A stretch of 64,000 nt of DNA from Paracnuella aquatica (GCF_003332885.2 NZ_QOWJ01000010.1:1-64000); one strand, 5' to 3'. Counted from the stretch's first letter, positions 1 to 10,488 are shown. Numbers and translations are program-made. Notes: generated from the letters alone by a model not told the origin.

Positions 1-14
1 ATCAGTGCACCAGG

Positions 15-111
15 TGGGTCAGTTTGTTCCGGCCAGCCTGGATCAATTTGCTCCGGCCAAACCGGGTCACATTAAACCGGCCAACCTGGATCAATTTGAC
101 CGGCGTATGCA
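15..111. repeat. Array of four 24-bp repeats (left copy), probable transposon end
   Basis: Four successive units (15-38, 39-62, 63-86, 87-111) share the pattern TGGrTCAnTTTnnnCCGGC. The array aligns without gaps to a second array at 11960-12056, in the same direction, with about 71 of 97 positions identical by hand count. Multiple subterminal repeats of about 20 bp are typical of IS21-family ends, and both arrays finish with CCGGCGnATnCA, as an element terminus might. No transposase is visible in the window. If this is a right-hand end, the element body lies off the left edge. The IS21 assignment is inference. Confidence 0.6.
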
Positions 112-841
112 GTATAGCTACCGAAGTGACGAAAGCTTAACCTACCATGACCTGTTGCCGGGTATGCGTCTACGGATTGAAAAAGGCCTAGCAAACGATG
201 ATGAGGATCGTGCCCATGTTTTGGACACGGTAGGGTATTACGATGTAGCGCGCCATCCACAGGGATACTTGCAATTGTCTCCCTATTTTTCTTCTATGGC
301 GGCTTTTTCGGTGCCATACGACGATCCTGCCACCCCAAAAGCAACAGCCGGTGCTGGAGATTGTGCCGTGCAAAACAACTCTTGGCGCTATATGGGGGTG
401 TCTACTCCTTCCTTACTGCGCCCGGTCAACAGCGCCAGCGCAGGAGGGGGCTGCCTCTATACCTCAGCGACTAATAAATGCAACCAAGTACTGATTGGAC
501 AGACGGAATTTGCAACTTTTCACCAATCGCTTTTACCCGCGTTTAAGGATTGCCGGGGCAGCCTCTCACTGCAATCCATTATTTCAAATTGTACATCCGA
601 GACGTGCTGCCATTTTGGTAGTTCAGCCTATACACGCATTGTGCTTAGCACCGCATTAATGGTTAAAAATCCCCAAGGTGCTTTGATGCCTGTTGAAATG
701 GGTACGCTAGCCGGTAGCCTAGGTTCTCAAATGGGCGGAGCCCTTAAAGTAAAGCGGCGTTATAAAAACGGCTACCGCACAGTCCGTGGACCGATTGATG
801 AACTACCCTTACTCTTATTTGACCAATTAAAACGTAAATAA
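107..841 (+). CDS. Hypothetical protein, cysteine-containing, translationally coupled to the giant gene
   Basis: I do not recognise this 244-residue protein. The frame is open from position 5, but the first 34 residues would then be translated transposon-end repeats (GQFxPAS-type octapeptides). I therefore place the start at ATG 107, at the edge of the array; a 5' truncation by the insertion is equally possible. There is no signal peptide or membrane segment. About eight cysteines occur, including a CC pair within SETCCHFG, and the C-terminus is basic (VKRRYKNGYRTVRG). The stop overlaps the ATG of the next gene (TAATG, one shared base), so the two products are probably made together in similar amounts. 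Confidence 0.6.
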   Translation: MQYSYRSDESLTYHDLLPGMRLRIEKGLANDDEDRAHVLDTVGYYDVARHPQGYLQLSPYFSSMAAFSVPYDDPATPKATAGAGDCAVQNNSWRYMGVSTPSLLRPVNSASAGGGCLYTSATNKCNQVLIGQTEFATFHQSLLPAFKDCRGSLSLQSIISNCTSETCCHFGSSAYTRIVLSTALMVKNPQGALMPVEMGTLAGSLGSQMGGALKVKRRYKNGYRTVRGPIDELPLLLFDQLKRK

Positions 842-3800
842 TGCCTTTGTTGTACAAAATCGATGGCACCGATTTATTCGCTGCTTCTGCTGACACTTCC
901 AAGTGGAAAGATTTGCGCAGTGTCGTATTTCTCCGCGGAGGAGGCGCCACACTGGATACAAACAAGCTATTTACTTTGGACGCTACCATTGTGGTGTTTG
1001 ACCAAACCAAACTAAGTGCCCAGGCCATACAGGACTATTTAGCAAGCCATCCTGCTGTTCAGCAAAGAGGATTACTCTACCTAAGTAACCGAAGCGATAA
1101 AATTGTCGCTAGGCTTAGCAAGTTTTACGAACAGGGTGGTCAGTATTTTTTGGAAAAAGACGTTTTTGAGTTTGCCTTTGATGACCAGGTGTATTTGGAG
1201 CTCTATGCCAATACAAAAGTGTGGCTAGAGCAGAAAGGGAGCCAGGGTTTTTTGGTGTTTGCGCCACAAAACGACGACGGCCATAACCGGTATGCCTCCC
1301 TCCCGGTTCAAGACGCGGTACGGCTTTCGATTACCGGAGTGGAAGGTAATGGTGTATTTCAATTCAGCGTAGCGGCTCCCCCCAGTTTTGTCGGGGCCTA
1401 TATCGGGTTTCGGTTCTCGTATCCCTTTAAACAGCTGCCCAACAGCGTGGAGGTGCAGGCGAAACATTATGCATTTCTTGCGGAGGAGCCGTCTTTGGGT
1501 TTTTCAGTGCAGTTTAATCCATTTGCCACCCCGGATGGGACTTATGCGTATGATGCCACAAACCGCCTTACCCTGTTGCAGAAAGGCCCGGTAAAATCTG
1601 CTTTTATAGCTACCGATGGTTTCGACATTTATTTTACTCCTGATAAGGAGGCCGGATTTCAGTTGGCGCGTCAAAGCCTGCGTTTGGTGCAAAAAGACGG
1701 CACCTGGCAGGGCTCACCCAATGAAGGTGAGCTTGCGAGCTATTTTAACCCGGTTGGAACGTTCTCCGTTTCCTCTCCCCCTGCCAAGGGAAAAGGAAAA
1801 AAAAGGCAAAAGCCCATTAAAATGATCATCGGTGCCTCCGGTAATGAATACCTGGAGCTTTCCGAGGGCGACACGCTGCAGTTTGTAAGCGGGCAGGGTG
1901 CCCTACTCAATGTGGCCACCCTCAGACTTTTTAGCGAGGAAGCTTCACTGCTCAACATTAGAGGTGGTTCGCAGACCGCTTACCTTTCCTGCAGCAAGGC
2001 TACCGGGTATTTTGCCCAGCCTCAAGAAGCACCCCTGTATAAACAAGACACCTTACCTCGTGACGTTCTATTTGGGTTGGTCTATGATACCGCACCCATC
2101 CCTGTGGTGCCTTTTTCCAGCAGCGCGCACAATTCTTTTTTGGTACAATCGCCGCAAAAAACGGAGACTCTATTTGATGCGGAGGATAATTTTATAAAGC
2201 GCGAACGGCAACGCATTGTACGGACGGGGCACGATTTCAAGTCATTTATGGCCCAAAGAGACTATGAAGAAGAAATTGTTTATAACAGTGCAACGCCCCA
2301 GGGGTTTTTGGCTGATATAAGGGAAGACGAGCAAAAGGCCCACCGAACTCAGAGCCTTCAATTTTGCGTTTCTTCTACGCCCTTTACCGTACCGTGGCCT
2401 TCGGTTGATTTACAGCGCAGTTTGTTGAAAAGTAATGCGCTGGCTATGCTCACCCCCTTACACCACCAATACCTCACTGCTTCCGGTATCGTGCAGAGCG
2501 TGGTGGATTCGGTGGGTTGGAAATTCAACTTCCTGCAAAAAGAAAAAGACCAGGTGCTGGCAACCTTGATCAACTACCGTAGCGTACCGCTGTTACAAAA
2601 AGTTGGCATAGCCTTAAAAGCCAATGTGAAACTGGAGGATTTGGCCAACGAAGAGCGCCTCAGGGAAGCACTGCCGGAGAGCCTTTTCGAACTAAAGGAG
2701 TTCGTCGAAAAGGAACTGCCTGAGTTGGAAAACAACATTCAGAACACGACCCTGATTTACCGGAAGCTATTTCAGGAAAAATGGAACGGGCTTGTTTGCT
2801 TAAAGCACCGAATCATCAAAGAGAGTTTTCCTTCCGCACTTCAAGGCTTGTTTGAAGGGATCCGCTGTCCGGAAAAATTCTTCGCCACCTACTTAGGATT
2901 TGATAAAAACAAACTGACGGCCACCGATCGGTTTCAAATCGACAAGGTATCATTTTTTGGAAAAATAAATTATTTCGATGCAGAGCTTTCCACTAAAAGT
3001 TCTGCTTGGGTGACCTATGGAGTTGGCGAAGATCAGTCGGCATTTATGGTCAAAAAACTGCTGGTGGAATTTGAAAATTCCTGCATCACGGATTTTGATT
3101 GCGAAGTGTATTTTAAGCCCGGGCGATTTTTTGAAAAAAAGGCCGATACCGGAGACGAAGTCTTTCAGTTAAAGGGCACCTATGAGAAAAAAGATGGCGT
3201 AGATACCTATCAATTTACCGTACACAAAAACCCGCTGCTCAAAATTAATTTTGAAAAGGACAATATTATCCAGTCCATGCAGCTGGACAGTGTCACCTTT
3301 ACGGGTATGGGCGGCCACAACGCCTTTTTATTTGACGGACGGATCCATTTTGACTTTGACAATCCAAAATTTAAGCTCGCCGGACAAAAGCTGGGGCTAT
3401 TCGAATCCCTTTATTTTAAAAACCTGGGATTTAAGGTAGGAGTGGGAAAACTTTTGCTTCCGGATTTTAGTCTCTTTGACCTGACGGCTAACTTGCATTT
3501 AAGCCAGCTCACTGATGGATTGCTCAAACATTTTCCGGTAAAGCTGAAAAATTTCCTGGTCAGCTGGAAAGGCACCTATGCTGATGCCTTTAATTTGGAT
3601 GCTTTGGGTTTTGTGCCGATCAGCAATGCCATTAAGGCGTTTAAATACGGGCTAAACTTTGAATTGGATCTGGGCAGCCTCGGTAACCTGGTTCCGGAAT
3701 TTCCCTCCGTAAAAGCCGATCTGCTCTTGGGCTGGGATGATTTAAACCATTTTACTCTTGCTCTGCGTCTGCCCACTATCAACACCAATAAGTTTAGTCT

Positions 3801-6800
3801 TGGCATACAGCAGGTCATCAAAATTGAGGCGGAAAACATAGCCTTGGGGCAAATCAATAACTTCTTTTTCTTGCAACTCAATGATTGTAAAATTTTTCTG
3901 TTTGGAAAAAACCTATTGGAAGATTTTAAGAACAATCAGCTGTTCCTTGCTGTACCCACTGCCAAGGAAAAAGTTAAATGGCTGATTAAGTTGCGCGACG
4001 ACCAGGGTGAACTGATACGCTTATTGGCTATGGGATATGGGGTAAAAGTAGCCGGTGTAGGCACCCTTAGGAATTTCTACGAAGCTTTTGAACGGGTAAA
4101 AGAAGGCCTGCCCAGTGGGGAAAAACTCTCCGAACTTGCCACTTATATCGATAACAATGCCGGCTGGCAGTTCGCCACCCATGTACACATTAATGGGTTT
4201 GCCGATGTACGGGTAATTTTCTCTGATCCCAGTTTATACGGACTTCATCTGAATTTGGTCAACCTTTTTGAACTCTCCATTTTATACCAGCGCATCGGCA
4301 ACGAGGGACTCTGGTCCATTGAGGTGCCCCCGCCCATGGGTTTTCGCCAAATTGAAATGGGGGCTGCGTCCTTGGGACTGCCCAACATAGGATTGGACCT
4401 GTTCACCAACGGAAGTTTTAAAGTCGATCTTGGATTTCCGCGGGGCTTTGATTACAGCCGTTCCGGGGCGTTTCAGCTCATTCCCTTTATTGGAAAGGGC
4501 GGTGTCTATTTCGGGGTCCTCCGCAATATTGCCTATGACTGGCCGGCAGAGAAAGGCACCACCACGATCTATGCCGGACTCGCGCTGCGTTTTGGATTGG
4601 GCAAGGAAATACAGCTGGGCCCGCTGACGGCCGGTATCTCGCTGAATGTATACGGTGTGTTGGAAGGAGCGGTTCAACTCAAAAGGCAGGGCACTGCCCT
4701 TGTCCTGAATAATTACAAGATTGCAGGCGAAGTCGGCATTATTCTCGAATTGTTCGGCTCGGTAGATTTCGGGATTGTGCGCGGCGGCTTCCTCGTTCGT
4801 CTGGGCATTGGGCAAGGATTGGTCGTGCAAAAAGACAAGGCCATTCGCCTTTATATAAAAGCAGAAGTTCTTATAAAAGTCTGGGTTCAAATCCGGATCA
4901 AAGCGGGGTTTATTAAAATTACTATCACCTTTAATTTTCAACTGCGTTATCAGCTGCAGCTTAACTTTGTACTCGGCTCCGATCGGGAGGGCAAAGAGAT
5001 GGCTCAACTCTTCAAAACGCTGCCCAAACGCACTAAAAACCCTGTTCTGCCCTTGGTAAAGCCTTCTTTGACTCTTTACCTGGTGCATGAGCTGACATAC
5101 CGTTATTCCTCCGCAGGAGTGGCAGAGCCTCAGGTGGTTTTCTCTTTTGCTTTTTTAAGCAAAGACCATCCAGGATGCTCTTACCATGAATCTTACCGGC
5201 AGTTTTCACGGACGCTGTTCGAATTGTTTGAATTGAAATTCAAAGATCAATTGGGCCGGCTCAGTGGCCAGCGGGCCGCTCTGTGGATCCACTTTTTAAA
5301 TAGTCTGGATGATTCGAAAAGTGCGACCTACAAAGATTTTGAGGCTTTGTGGCAGGATGCGGTAAGTGCCCATTTTCACTTTCAATTGCAGTATCTGGAA
5401 GGCGGGCTGGGGAAAGATACCGAACTCCACCCCATATTCTTCCCACCGCTGCCTGGCGTACGGCTGAAGGACGCCACCAACAATTATGGGGTGGATTTTG
5501 ATGCCATTAGGGTTGATGCTGCCTACCGTACGCAGGTGCTCGATACTTATTTCCGCGATTTTTATAACTATCAGTCCACTCCTAAAATCTCCACGGCTGG
5601 AAGGGGGGAGATTTCTTTGGTGCAATCTCTTATCAATGATTATGCGAAAACCGTATTGAAATTCCTTTTACTCGATCTGCGCAAGCACCTTTCTAAATTT
5701 AGCGAGGAAGAGCCGCTCTCGTATGCCAGAATTTCAACCGAAATCATCGAGCCGTTGATTTTTGGAACCGGCATAACCAATCACGAGTGCTTTAAGAAAG
5801 CATCCGTCTTTATGACTGGTGCCCTTATGTCGCGATTTTTGCGTCAGGGAATTATTTGTCCCGACCCAGGCGACCCTGTCCACAAAACCTTGCCGTTTTA
5901 TGCCCTCACGGGCCAACTGCACCCCCTGAGCCGCTTTACCCTTTGGGATGGGCACGGGGTAGACGAACAGGGCCTGTTGGTGAAGGACCGCTGTCTTACC
6001 CTGCGGGACCGTACGGGAAAAGAAGTGGTGCTGCATTTTGATGCCAATGACCTGGATCCCACCATTATTCCACAACCCGAATCCGCGCTGCGCGTTGAAG
6101 TAGCCGCACCCGTGGAAAAGAGTTATTATAAGGCCCGAATTGAAACACCCCTGCTGTCTTCCGGTGCCGCAACCAACGGTCTTTTCCATTTGCCCCTTAT
6201 TGTCGATGATCCAAAGGCTGCATTAGGCAAAGTAAGTGTCTGGGTACAGCAAGACGGGAAGGAGCCTGCACCACTGCCTTCGGATAGGTATTCGTTCTGT
6301 ACTACGATGCTCTTCGGAGTGCACAGGGACGCTGTGCGCAAAAACGTGCTCTTGCTGGAGCGCAACTTTGAAGGAAACCTCCAATTGCTCAATGAACTGT
6401 TAAGGGAGCGTGGAGTGGAGCGGTTCGAGGCATCGTTTTTCCTGCAGGATGAAAACAACCAAACCTTACCGCTACCGGGGCCCCGCTTCACACTGCTGAA
6501 AACCAATCTTTCCGAAGAGTCGAATCCGGTAAAGGCAGCCGAGGATCCACAACCAGCCCCTCTATACTTTGCGGATTATGAGGAGGCCAACGGGAAAAAC
6601 AATCACCGGGCCTTTTTCACCCTGCTGCAACACTATACCATCGTCAACAGCAAAGGATTTGCGTTAATTGTGAACGGGTCAGCGACGCTGGAGCAGGAGC
6701 ATTATCTCCTTCGTGTGGTGGTTCACCTTCGCGGCGGCGCTGCAGCGGATAAGTCCGTAATCAAAACCTACCACAATGCCCTTCATGTACAGGGCTATGA

Positions 6801-9800
6801 TGCCAAAGGGAGGTACACCCTTCAGTCCGCGGAGCAGTACACCGCACAGCCCAAGCAGCATCCCTACCAGCAGCGGTGGAACATTACCCGGTCCATATCC
6901 CCTGCGGCCCATTATGCGACGCATCTTTACGGAAACTTGGCTTACGATTTATTGCCCGCTTCGGCGCCGATAACAGGTCTCAACATAATTCAGCAGCACC
7001 AGGTCATTCCCCTAAACGGCGAACAGGAAGCCACTGAGAAAGGCCCAAAGATCCTGCCTTATCAGCATACCTTTTCGCTCATCAAGTATGGTCCGCAAAT
7101 GCCTGCGCTCAACCGTTATGCCGGAGTTGGGATAGTGCCCGTTGCCCGCGCCCGCTTTTATTTGCGCGACCCCTTTGGAAATGCTTTCCTGATTCCGGGT
7201 GAGCATGCCGTGATGCATTGCTATTTTGATCCCATTGTCGGGTTAACAGAGTACCCGGGGCTGGGCCTAACCTATACGTTGCGCACGGACAAGCATCTTG
7301 CGCTAACGTTTAGTTTTGATCCGGGCTTTTACTTGACGAAGGAAAAAGGAACTACCGCTATCCAGCAAGAGGTACGAAAGGCTGCTCTGGAGAAATACGG
7401 CCTGATTCGCGATCAACTTCTTATGGATGATTTTACGGTGAAGGGGCTTTATTTCCAGGAAGGGTTCGTGGACCAGGCTCCCGCCCTCAAAGGGAGTTTG
7501 CTCTCTTTAGTGAATGCAGCGCTGCATGTTCTGACCAAGGAGGATCCGGCCCAGCTGGTAAACAAAAAATCCGATCAGTCGCTTCCGTTAAAGGACACAG
7601 TTTATAACACCGAAACAAAGGACTTCCAACCATTCACCCTGGCCATTAACGCGGTTGGTTATATCGATCAGTTCAGCTTTGTGCTCGACGAACTCGGGGA
7701 CGTAACGAAAGAAAGTGCGCTCGTTTTTGACGGGCAGGGCGGCGTCGTGCTTACCCTGTCTGAGGCCCTCAAAGATACGCTTCGTAAAAAGGGAGAGGCG
7801 TATTTGAAAAATAAAAAAGCGAAGCTCCTAGTACACTATGCTGAAAAGAGCAGTCAAATCTATGCGCTCAAATTAAAGGGTAATGAATTAAAAATACCTG
7901 CTGATTTTAGTCCACTTTCAGTGCAACTCCTCTTGGAAAGACCAGAGCAACATGTAGACCCGGAAGTCCGTAAGGACCCGCAGTTGGAAGAAGTGTGGCG
8001 TTCTCAAACCGAAGTGCTCTACGGGGGCAGCCGCGAGGCGCTGGCCGCGCGGTTTGAAGAAATTTTCGCGGGCAGCAAATTAGGGACAGGCCTCCACCCA
8101 CAAACCAACCGCGAGTGTTTGTGGATAATAAATGGAACGGCGCTTCAATCTATAGCGCTACAGCAAACGGGCGCAATAGATGAAGTATTCTCGTTTCGTC
8201 CACTTCTGAATCAGCTGTATTCCAGCGCCTTGTACAAGGATATGGATTTAGATGTGGAAATGCAAACGATTACCCAAGCGGTAGAATTGTTGCTGGAAAA
8301 CCGTAATGCGGTGCAGTTGTTAGTAAGTGAAGAGGGACGCGTGCTGCTCCACGATCTTTTGCAGTTTAAAGAAAAGATTGCCGAAGTTTTTGCCGGGAAC
8401 CTGCTGGCGCCGGTACTGGTGGGGGCGAGTGAACAAACACCCTCGGAAGCCGTGCGGCAAAAGGTTCGCTTTTATGGCAAAGAAAGCTTAAAGCACCTCT
8501 ACGGGCTGGATACCGTGCTGCAATTCAGAGCCGAAAGCAATGCCTGGCCTGCGGGTAGCCGCCTGTACTTAAAAGCTCAGTGGTCAAAACCAAATCCCCA
8601 GAGTAAAGAGTATGCTAGTGCTTTTGGAAAGCTTGATTTTTCCCAAAAAAGGCAAGTGCACCTGCCGTTACTATTCAATTACTTGCCAAACGACGAGGCT
8701 ATGCAGAGTATTTCCGAATTTGACGTGGAGAGCAGTTTTCGGGTGGCCTACATCGAACACCACATCGAAGGAGATTGGGACGAATACCAGCCTTCTTACT
8801 GGATTCGGTTGTTTCAGCCAACAACTACTTTTTCCATAAAAGCGGCCAAAGCTCCGGTAGTGCTGCGCCGCTATCCACGCGACACCCGCGTTGTTGCGCA
8901 GCGAGCTGATTACAAAACTGTGAAGGGCACCTTAAAACAAGTGCGGTTGTGGGATTATGAGGTCACGATTGCTTCGCTTTTGCTGCCCCAGGATGATTTT
9001 GAGCTCGTGGTGTTGAAAAACAAAAACAAAGGTTTTGGATTGCTAAAGGCGTCCGCTCCGCTGAACTTCGAAGCGATTTGCCAAGCGTCTTCCCTTTGGA
9101 AAAGCAGTGCCAAAGAGTTGCTTTCTTTTACTTCTAGTGGCCTTAGTTTGCTTAAAAATTTTGTGGCAGCGTGTACGGCCATTTTACACCCAGTGCAACA
9201 AAAGGCCTTGCAGGAGGAGGATGCTTACCGTATTCCGATGCGTGTACACTACAATAGCAAAAGCCAATTAGAGGCCATAACCCTCAACAATATCACTAGC
9301 GTCTCCCTGGATTTGCTTTATCAGCTGGATGGCAAGGATATTTCATTTACCCGCAAAGGGGATAAATACACGGCCCAGCAGCCATTTATTCCCGCCGAGG
9401 AAGGTCGCTTGCTGCTGCGGTTAAAGGATTTGGATCTGCTGGCGGTGGAAAGCGTACATGCGGGTATCAAAGTGAAGCGCAATACAACTTTCTCCAACGC
9501 CAGTTCAACCTTAAAAGTAAACCCGGTCTTTGTTTACGAAACACCCCTTCAGCTTTTCGGTAATATTCTCTACCCGGAAAAAGCGGCGTTTCTCTCCGCT
9601 GGTTTTTCCACCTCCCTTGCTCTTGTCCCCGAAACCTTGGAAAAGGAAGTGCTCGCGCCGTTGTGCCGTCAAGTGGCGAAAAGCTTTGAACCCGGTGCGC
9701 GGAAAATAGACTTGGAGTTTCGCTATGAAAAGAAAAAAGGCCTTGAAACAGCCTGCCACCTCTCCCTGCCCCTTGAACGGCTGGCGACGTCAACGCTTTC

Positions 9801-9960
9801 CACCATCGTGCAGCAAATCAAAAAGCTGCCCATGTTTACAGCAGGTGCTGTGGCAACAGGTGGGCGCATAAAGGTGTACATCCAGCTTTATACCTCCCCT
9901 GAAAACTCAGGTGGGGAACGCAAGCTTTTATCTATTAAAGAAATTGAATTCAACATCTAA
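841..9960 (+). CDS. Giant 3039-residue beta-rich protein of unknown function
   Basis: A single uninterrupted frame of 3039 codons; I recognise no family. There is no signal peptide, no lipobox and no obvious transmembrane helix, so it begins life in the cytoplasm. Residues 1-550 are mixed and rich in beta strand, with a basic patch (GKGKKRQKPIK) near 322. Residues 580-690 look helical, with acidic/leucine runs. Roughly 720-1390 is a long series of alternating hydrophobic/polar strands with Gly turns (for example ELFGSVDFGIVRGGFLVRLG, near 1305-1325), as in beta-sheet superstructures. The remaining 1600 residues look like successive beta-sandwich-like segments. The gene shares one base with the preceding gene and is followed 21 bp later by a small membrane protein, so a three-gene operon is likely. 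Possible roles (very large effector, scaffold or surface fibre) are guesses. Confidence 0.85.
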   Translation: MPLLYKIDGTDLFAASADTSKWKDLRSVVFLRGGGATLDTNKLFTLDATIVVFDQTKLSAQAIQDYLASHPAVQQRGLLYLSNRSDKIVARLSKFYEQGGQYFLEKDVFEFAFDDQVYLELYANTKVWLEQKGSQGFLVFAPQNDDGHNRYASLPVQDAVRLSITGVEGNGVFQFSVAAPPSFVGAYIGFRFSYPFKQLPNSVEVQAKHYAFLAEEPSLGFSVQFNPFATPDGTYAYDATNRLTLLQKGPVKSAFIATDGFDIYFTPDKEAGFQLARQSLRLVQKDGTWQGSPNEGELASYFNPVGTFSVSSPPAKGKGKKRQKPIKMIIGASGNEYLELSEGDTLQFVSGQGALLNVATLRLFSEEASLLNIRGGSQTAYLSCSKATGYFAQPQEAPLYKQDTLPRDVLFGLVYDTAPIPVVPFSSSAHNSFLVQSPQKTETLFDAEDNFIKRERQRIVRTGHDFKSFMAQRDYEEEIVYNSATPQGFLADIREDEQKAHRTQSLQFCVSSTPFTVPWPSVDLQRSLLKSNALAMLTPLHHQYLTASGIVQSVVDSVGWKFNFLQKEKDQVLATLINYRSVPLLQKVGIALKANVKLEDLANEERLREALPESLFELKEFVEKELPELENNIQNTTLIYRKLFQEKWNGLVCLKHRIIKESFPSALQGLFEGIRCPEKFFATYLGFDKNKLTATDRFQIDKVSFFGKINYFDAELSTKSSAWVTYGVGEDQSAFMVKKLLVEFENSCITDFDCEVYFKPGRFFEKKADTGDEVFQLKGTYEKKDGVDTYQFTVHKNPLLKINFEKDNIIQSMQLDSVTFTGMGGHNAFLFDGRIHFDFDNPKFKLAGQKLGLFESLYFKNLGFKVGVGKLLLPDFSLFDLTANLHLSQLTDGLLKHFPVKLKNFLVSWKGTYADAFNLDALGFVPISNAIKAFKYGLNFELDLGSLGNLVPEFPSVKADLLLGWDDLNHFTLALRLPTINTNKFSLGIQQVIKIEAENIALGQINNFFFLQLNDCKIFLFGKNLLEDFKNNQLFLAVPTAKEKVKWLIKLRDDQGELIRLLAMGYGVKVAGVGTLRNFYEAFERVKEGLPSGEKLSELATYIDNNAGWQFATHVHINGFADVRVIFSDPSLYGLHLNLVNLFELSILYQRIGNEGLWSIEVPPPMGFRQIEMGAASLGLPNIGLDLFTNGSFKVDLGFPRGFDYSRSGAFQLIPFIGKGGVYFGVLRNIAYDWPAEKGTTTIYAGLALRFGLGKEIQLGPLTAGISLNVYGVLEGAVQLKRQGTALVLNNYKIAGEVGIILELFGSVDFGIVRGGFLVRLGIGQGLVVQKDKAIRLYIKAEVLIKVWVQIRIKAGFIKITITFNFQLRYQLQLNFVLGSDREGKEMAQLFKTLPKRTKNPVLPLVKPSLTLYLVHELTYRYSSAGVAEPQVVFSFAFLSKDHPGCSYHESYRQFSRTLFELFELKFKDQLGRLSGQRAALWIHFLNSLDDSKSATYKDFEALWQDAVSAHFHFQLQYLEGGLGKDTELHPIFFPPLPGVRLKDATNNYGVDFDAIRVDAAYRTQVLDTYFRDFYNYQSTPKISTAGRGEISLVQSLINDYAKTVLKFLLLDLRKHLSKFSEEEPLSYARISTEIIEPLIFGTGITNHECFKKASVFMTGALMSRFLRQGIICPDPGDPVHKTLPFYALTGQLHPLSRFTLWDGHGVDEQGLLVKDRCLTLRDRTGKEVVLHFDANDLDPTIIPQPESALRVEVAAPVEKSYYKARIETPLLSSGAATNGLFHLPLIVDDPKAALGKVSVWVQQDGKEPAPLPSDRYSFCTTMLFGVHRDAVRKNVLLLERNFEGNLQLLNELLRERGVERFEASFFLQDENNQTLPLPGPRFTLLKTNLSEESNPVKAAEDPQPAPLYFADYEEANGKNNHRAFFTLLQHYTIVNSKGFALIVNGSATLEQEHYLLRVVVHLRGGAAADKSVIKTYHNALHVQGYDAKGRYTLQSAEQYTAQPKQHPYQQRWNITRSISPAAHYATHLYGNLAYDLLPASAPITGLNIIQQHQVIPLNGEQEATEKGPKILPYQHTFSLIKYGPQMPALNRYAGVGIVPVARARFYLRDPFGNAFLIPGEHAVMHCYFDPIVGLTEYPGLGLTYTLRTDKHLALTFSFDPGFYLTKEKGTTAIQQEVRKAALEKYGLIRDQLLMDDFTVKGLYFQEGFVDQAPALKGSLLSLVNAALHVLTKEDPAQLVNKKSDQSLPLKDTVYNTETKDFQPFTLAINAVGYIDQFSFVLDELGDVTKESALVFDGQGGVVLTLSEALKDTLRKKGEAYLKNKKAKLLVHYAEKSSQIYALKLKGNELKIPADFSPLSVQLLLERPEQHVDPEVRKDPQLEEVWRSQTEVLYGGSREALAARFEEIFAGSKLGTGLHPQTNRECLWIINGTALQSIALQQTGAIDEVFSFRPLLNQLYSSALYKDMDLDVEMQTITQAVELLLENRNAVQLLVSEEGRVLLHDLLQFKEKIAEVFAGNLLAPVLVGASEQTPSEAVRQKVRFYGKESLKHLYGLDTVLQFRAESNAWPAGSRLYLKAQWSKPNPQSKEYASAFGKLDFSQKRQVHLPLLFNYLPNDEAMQSISEFDVESSFRVAYIEHHIEGDWDEYQPSYWIRLFQPTTTFSIKAAKAPVVLRRYPRDTRVVAQRADYKTVKGTLKQVRLWDYEVTIASLLLPQDDFELVVLKNKNKGFGLLKASAPLNFEAICQASSLWKSSAKELLSFTSSGLSLLKNFVAACTAILHPVQQKALQEEDAYRIPMRVHYNSKSQLEAITLNNITSVSLDLLYQLDGKDISFTRKGDKYTAQQPFIPAEEGRLLLRLKDLDLLAVESVHAGIKVKRNTTFSNASSTLKVNPVFVYETPLQLFGNILYPEKAAFLSAGFSTSLALVPETLEKEVLAPLCRQVAKSFEPGARKIDLEFRYEKKKGLETACHLSLPLERLATSTLSTIVQQIKKLPMFTAGAVATGGRIKVYIQLYTSPENSGGERKLLSIKEIEFNI

Positions 9961-9981
9961 ACCATCACTAAAACAAACATC

Positions 9982-10488
9982 ATGATTTTACGTCCTGCTG
10001 TCAGAAACGACGATACCTATTTGGCTAAGATTATAAAGTATATTCCCAGTGAAATCATTGCGGTGTATACGGCCATTGCAGGTTTATTAAAGCCCAACAC
10101 CGATTACTTAAATTATTACCTATGGGTGCTAATCTTACTAGGAGTGATTACACCCGTGTGGACTTATTTTTCGGTGAAGGACAACGATCAGCCTATGGGC
10201 TTGATAGCCGTAAAGAAAGCCGCGGTTTTCCACTCCATCATTGCAACGGTGTCATTAGCCGTGTGGATTTATGCCATTGGGGATGAGCTGCTTCAACACC
10301 TTTTGTGCGGCAAGGTAGATCAAGGAGAAGTCTGCCATTGGTATCAACCAGTGCTGGCTTCCATACTGCTCATTATTTATACAGGACTTATCGTCCCACT
10401 ACTGGAGCGCATTATTTTAGGCCCTCCTGCGGATAGTAATACTCAAGTTCAAGCCCAAGTAGCTGCAGGCTCAATCCCTCAAAGCTAA
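9982..10488 (+). CDS. Small four-helix membrane protein
   Basis: 168 residues with four hydrophobic segments at about 24-40 (IPSEIIAVYTAIAGLL), 46-65, 82-102 and 122-146, then a polar Gln-rich tail. The N-terminal sequence KYIPSEIIAVY immediately before the first helix is distinctive, and a short cysteine-containing loop (CGKVDQGEVCHW) lies between helices 3 and 4. It starts 21 bp after the giant gene on the same strand and is probably co-transcribed with it. A membrane anchor, pore or immunity-type partner for the giant protein would fit the context, but nothing in the sequence proves any of these. Confidence 0.75.
   Translation: MILRPAVRNDDTYLAKIIKYIPSEIIAVYTAIAGLLKPNTDYLNYYLWVLILLGVITPVWTYFSVKDNDQPMGLIAVKKAAVFHSIIATVSLAVWIYAIGDELLQHLLCGKVDQGEVCHWYQPVLASILLIIYTGLIVPLLERIILGPPADSNTQVQAQVAAGSIPQS

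Noticed and set aside
15-111. CRISPR array
   Set aside because: The 24-bp units are contiguous, with no unique spacers of constant length, and the copies are degenerate.
4282-5088. A 268-codon open frame on the minus strand inside the giant gene
   Set aside because: It is fully antisense to the continuous 3039-codon frame, has no recognisable motif and shows the composition of a mirror frame.
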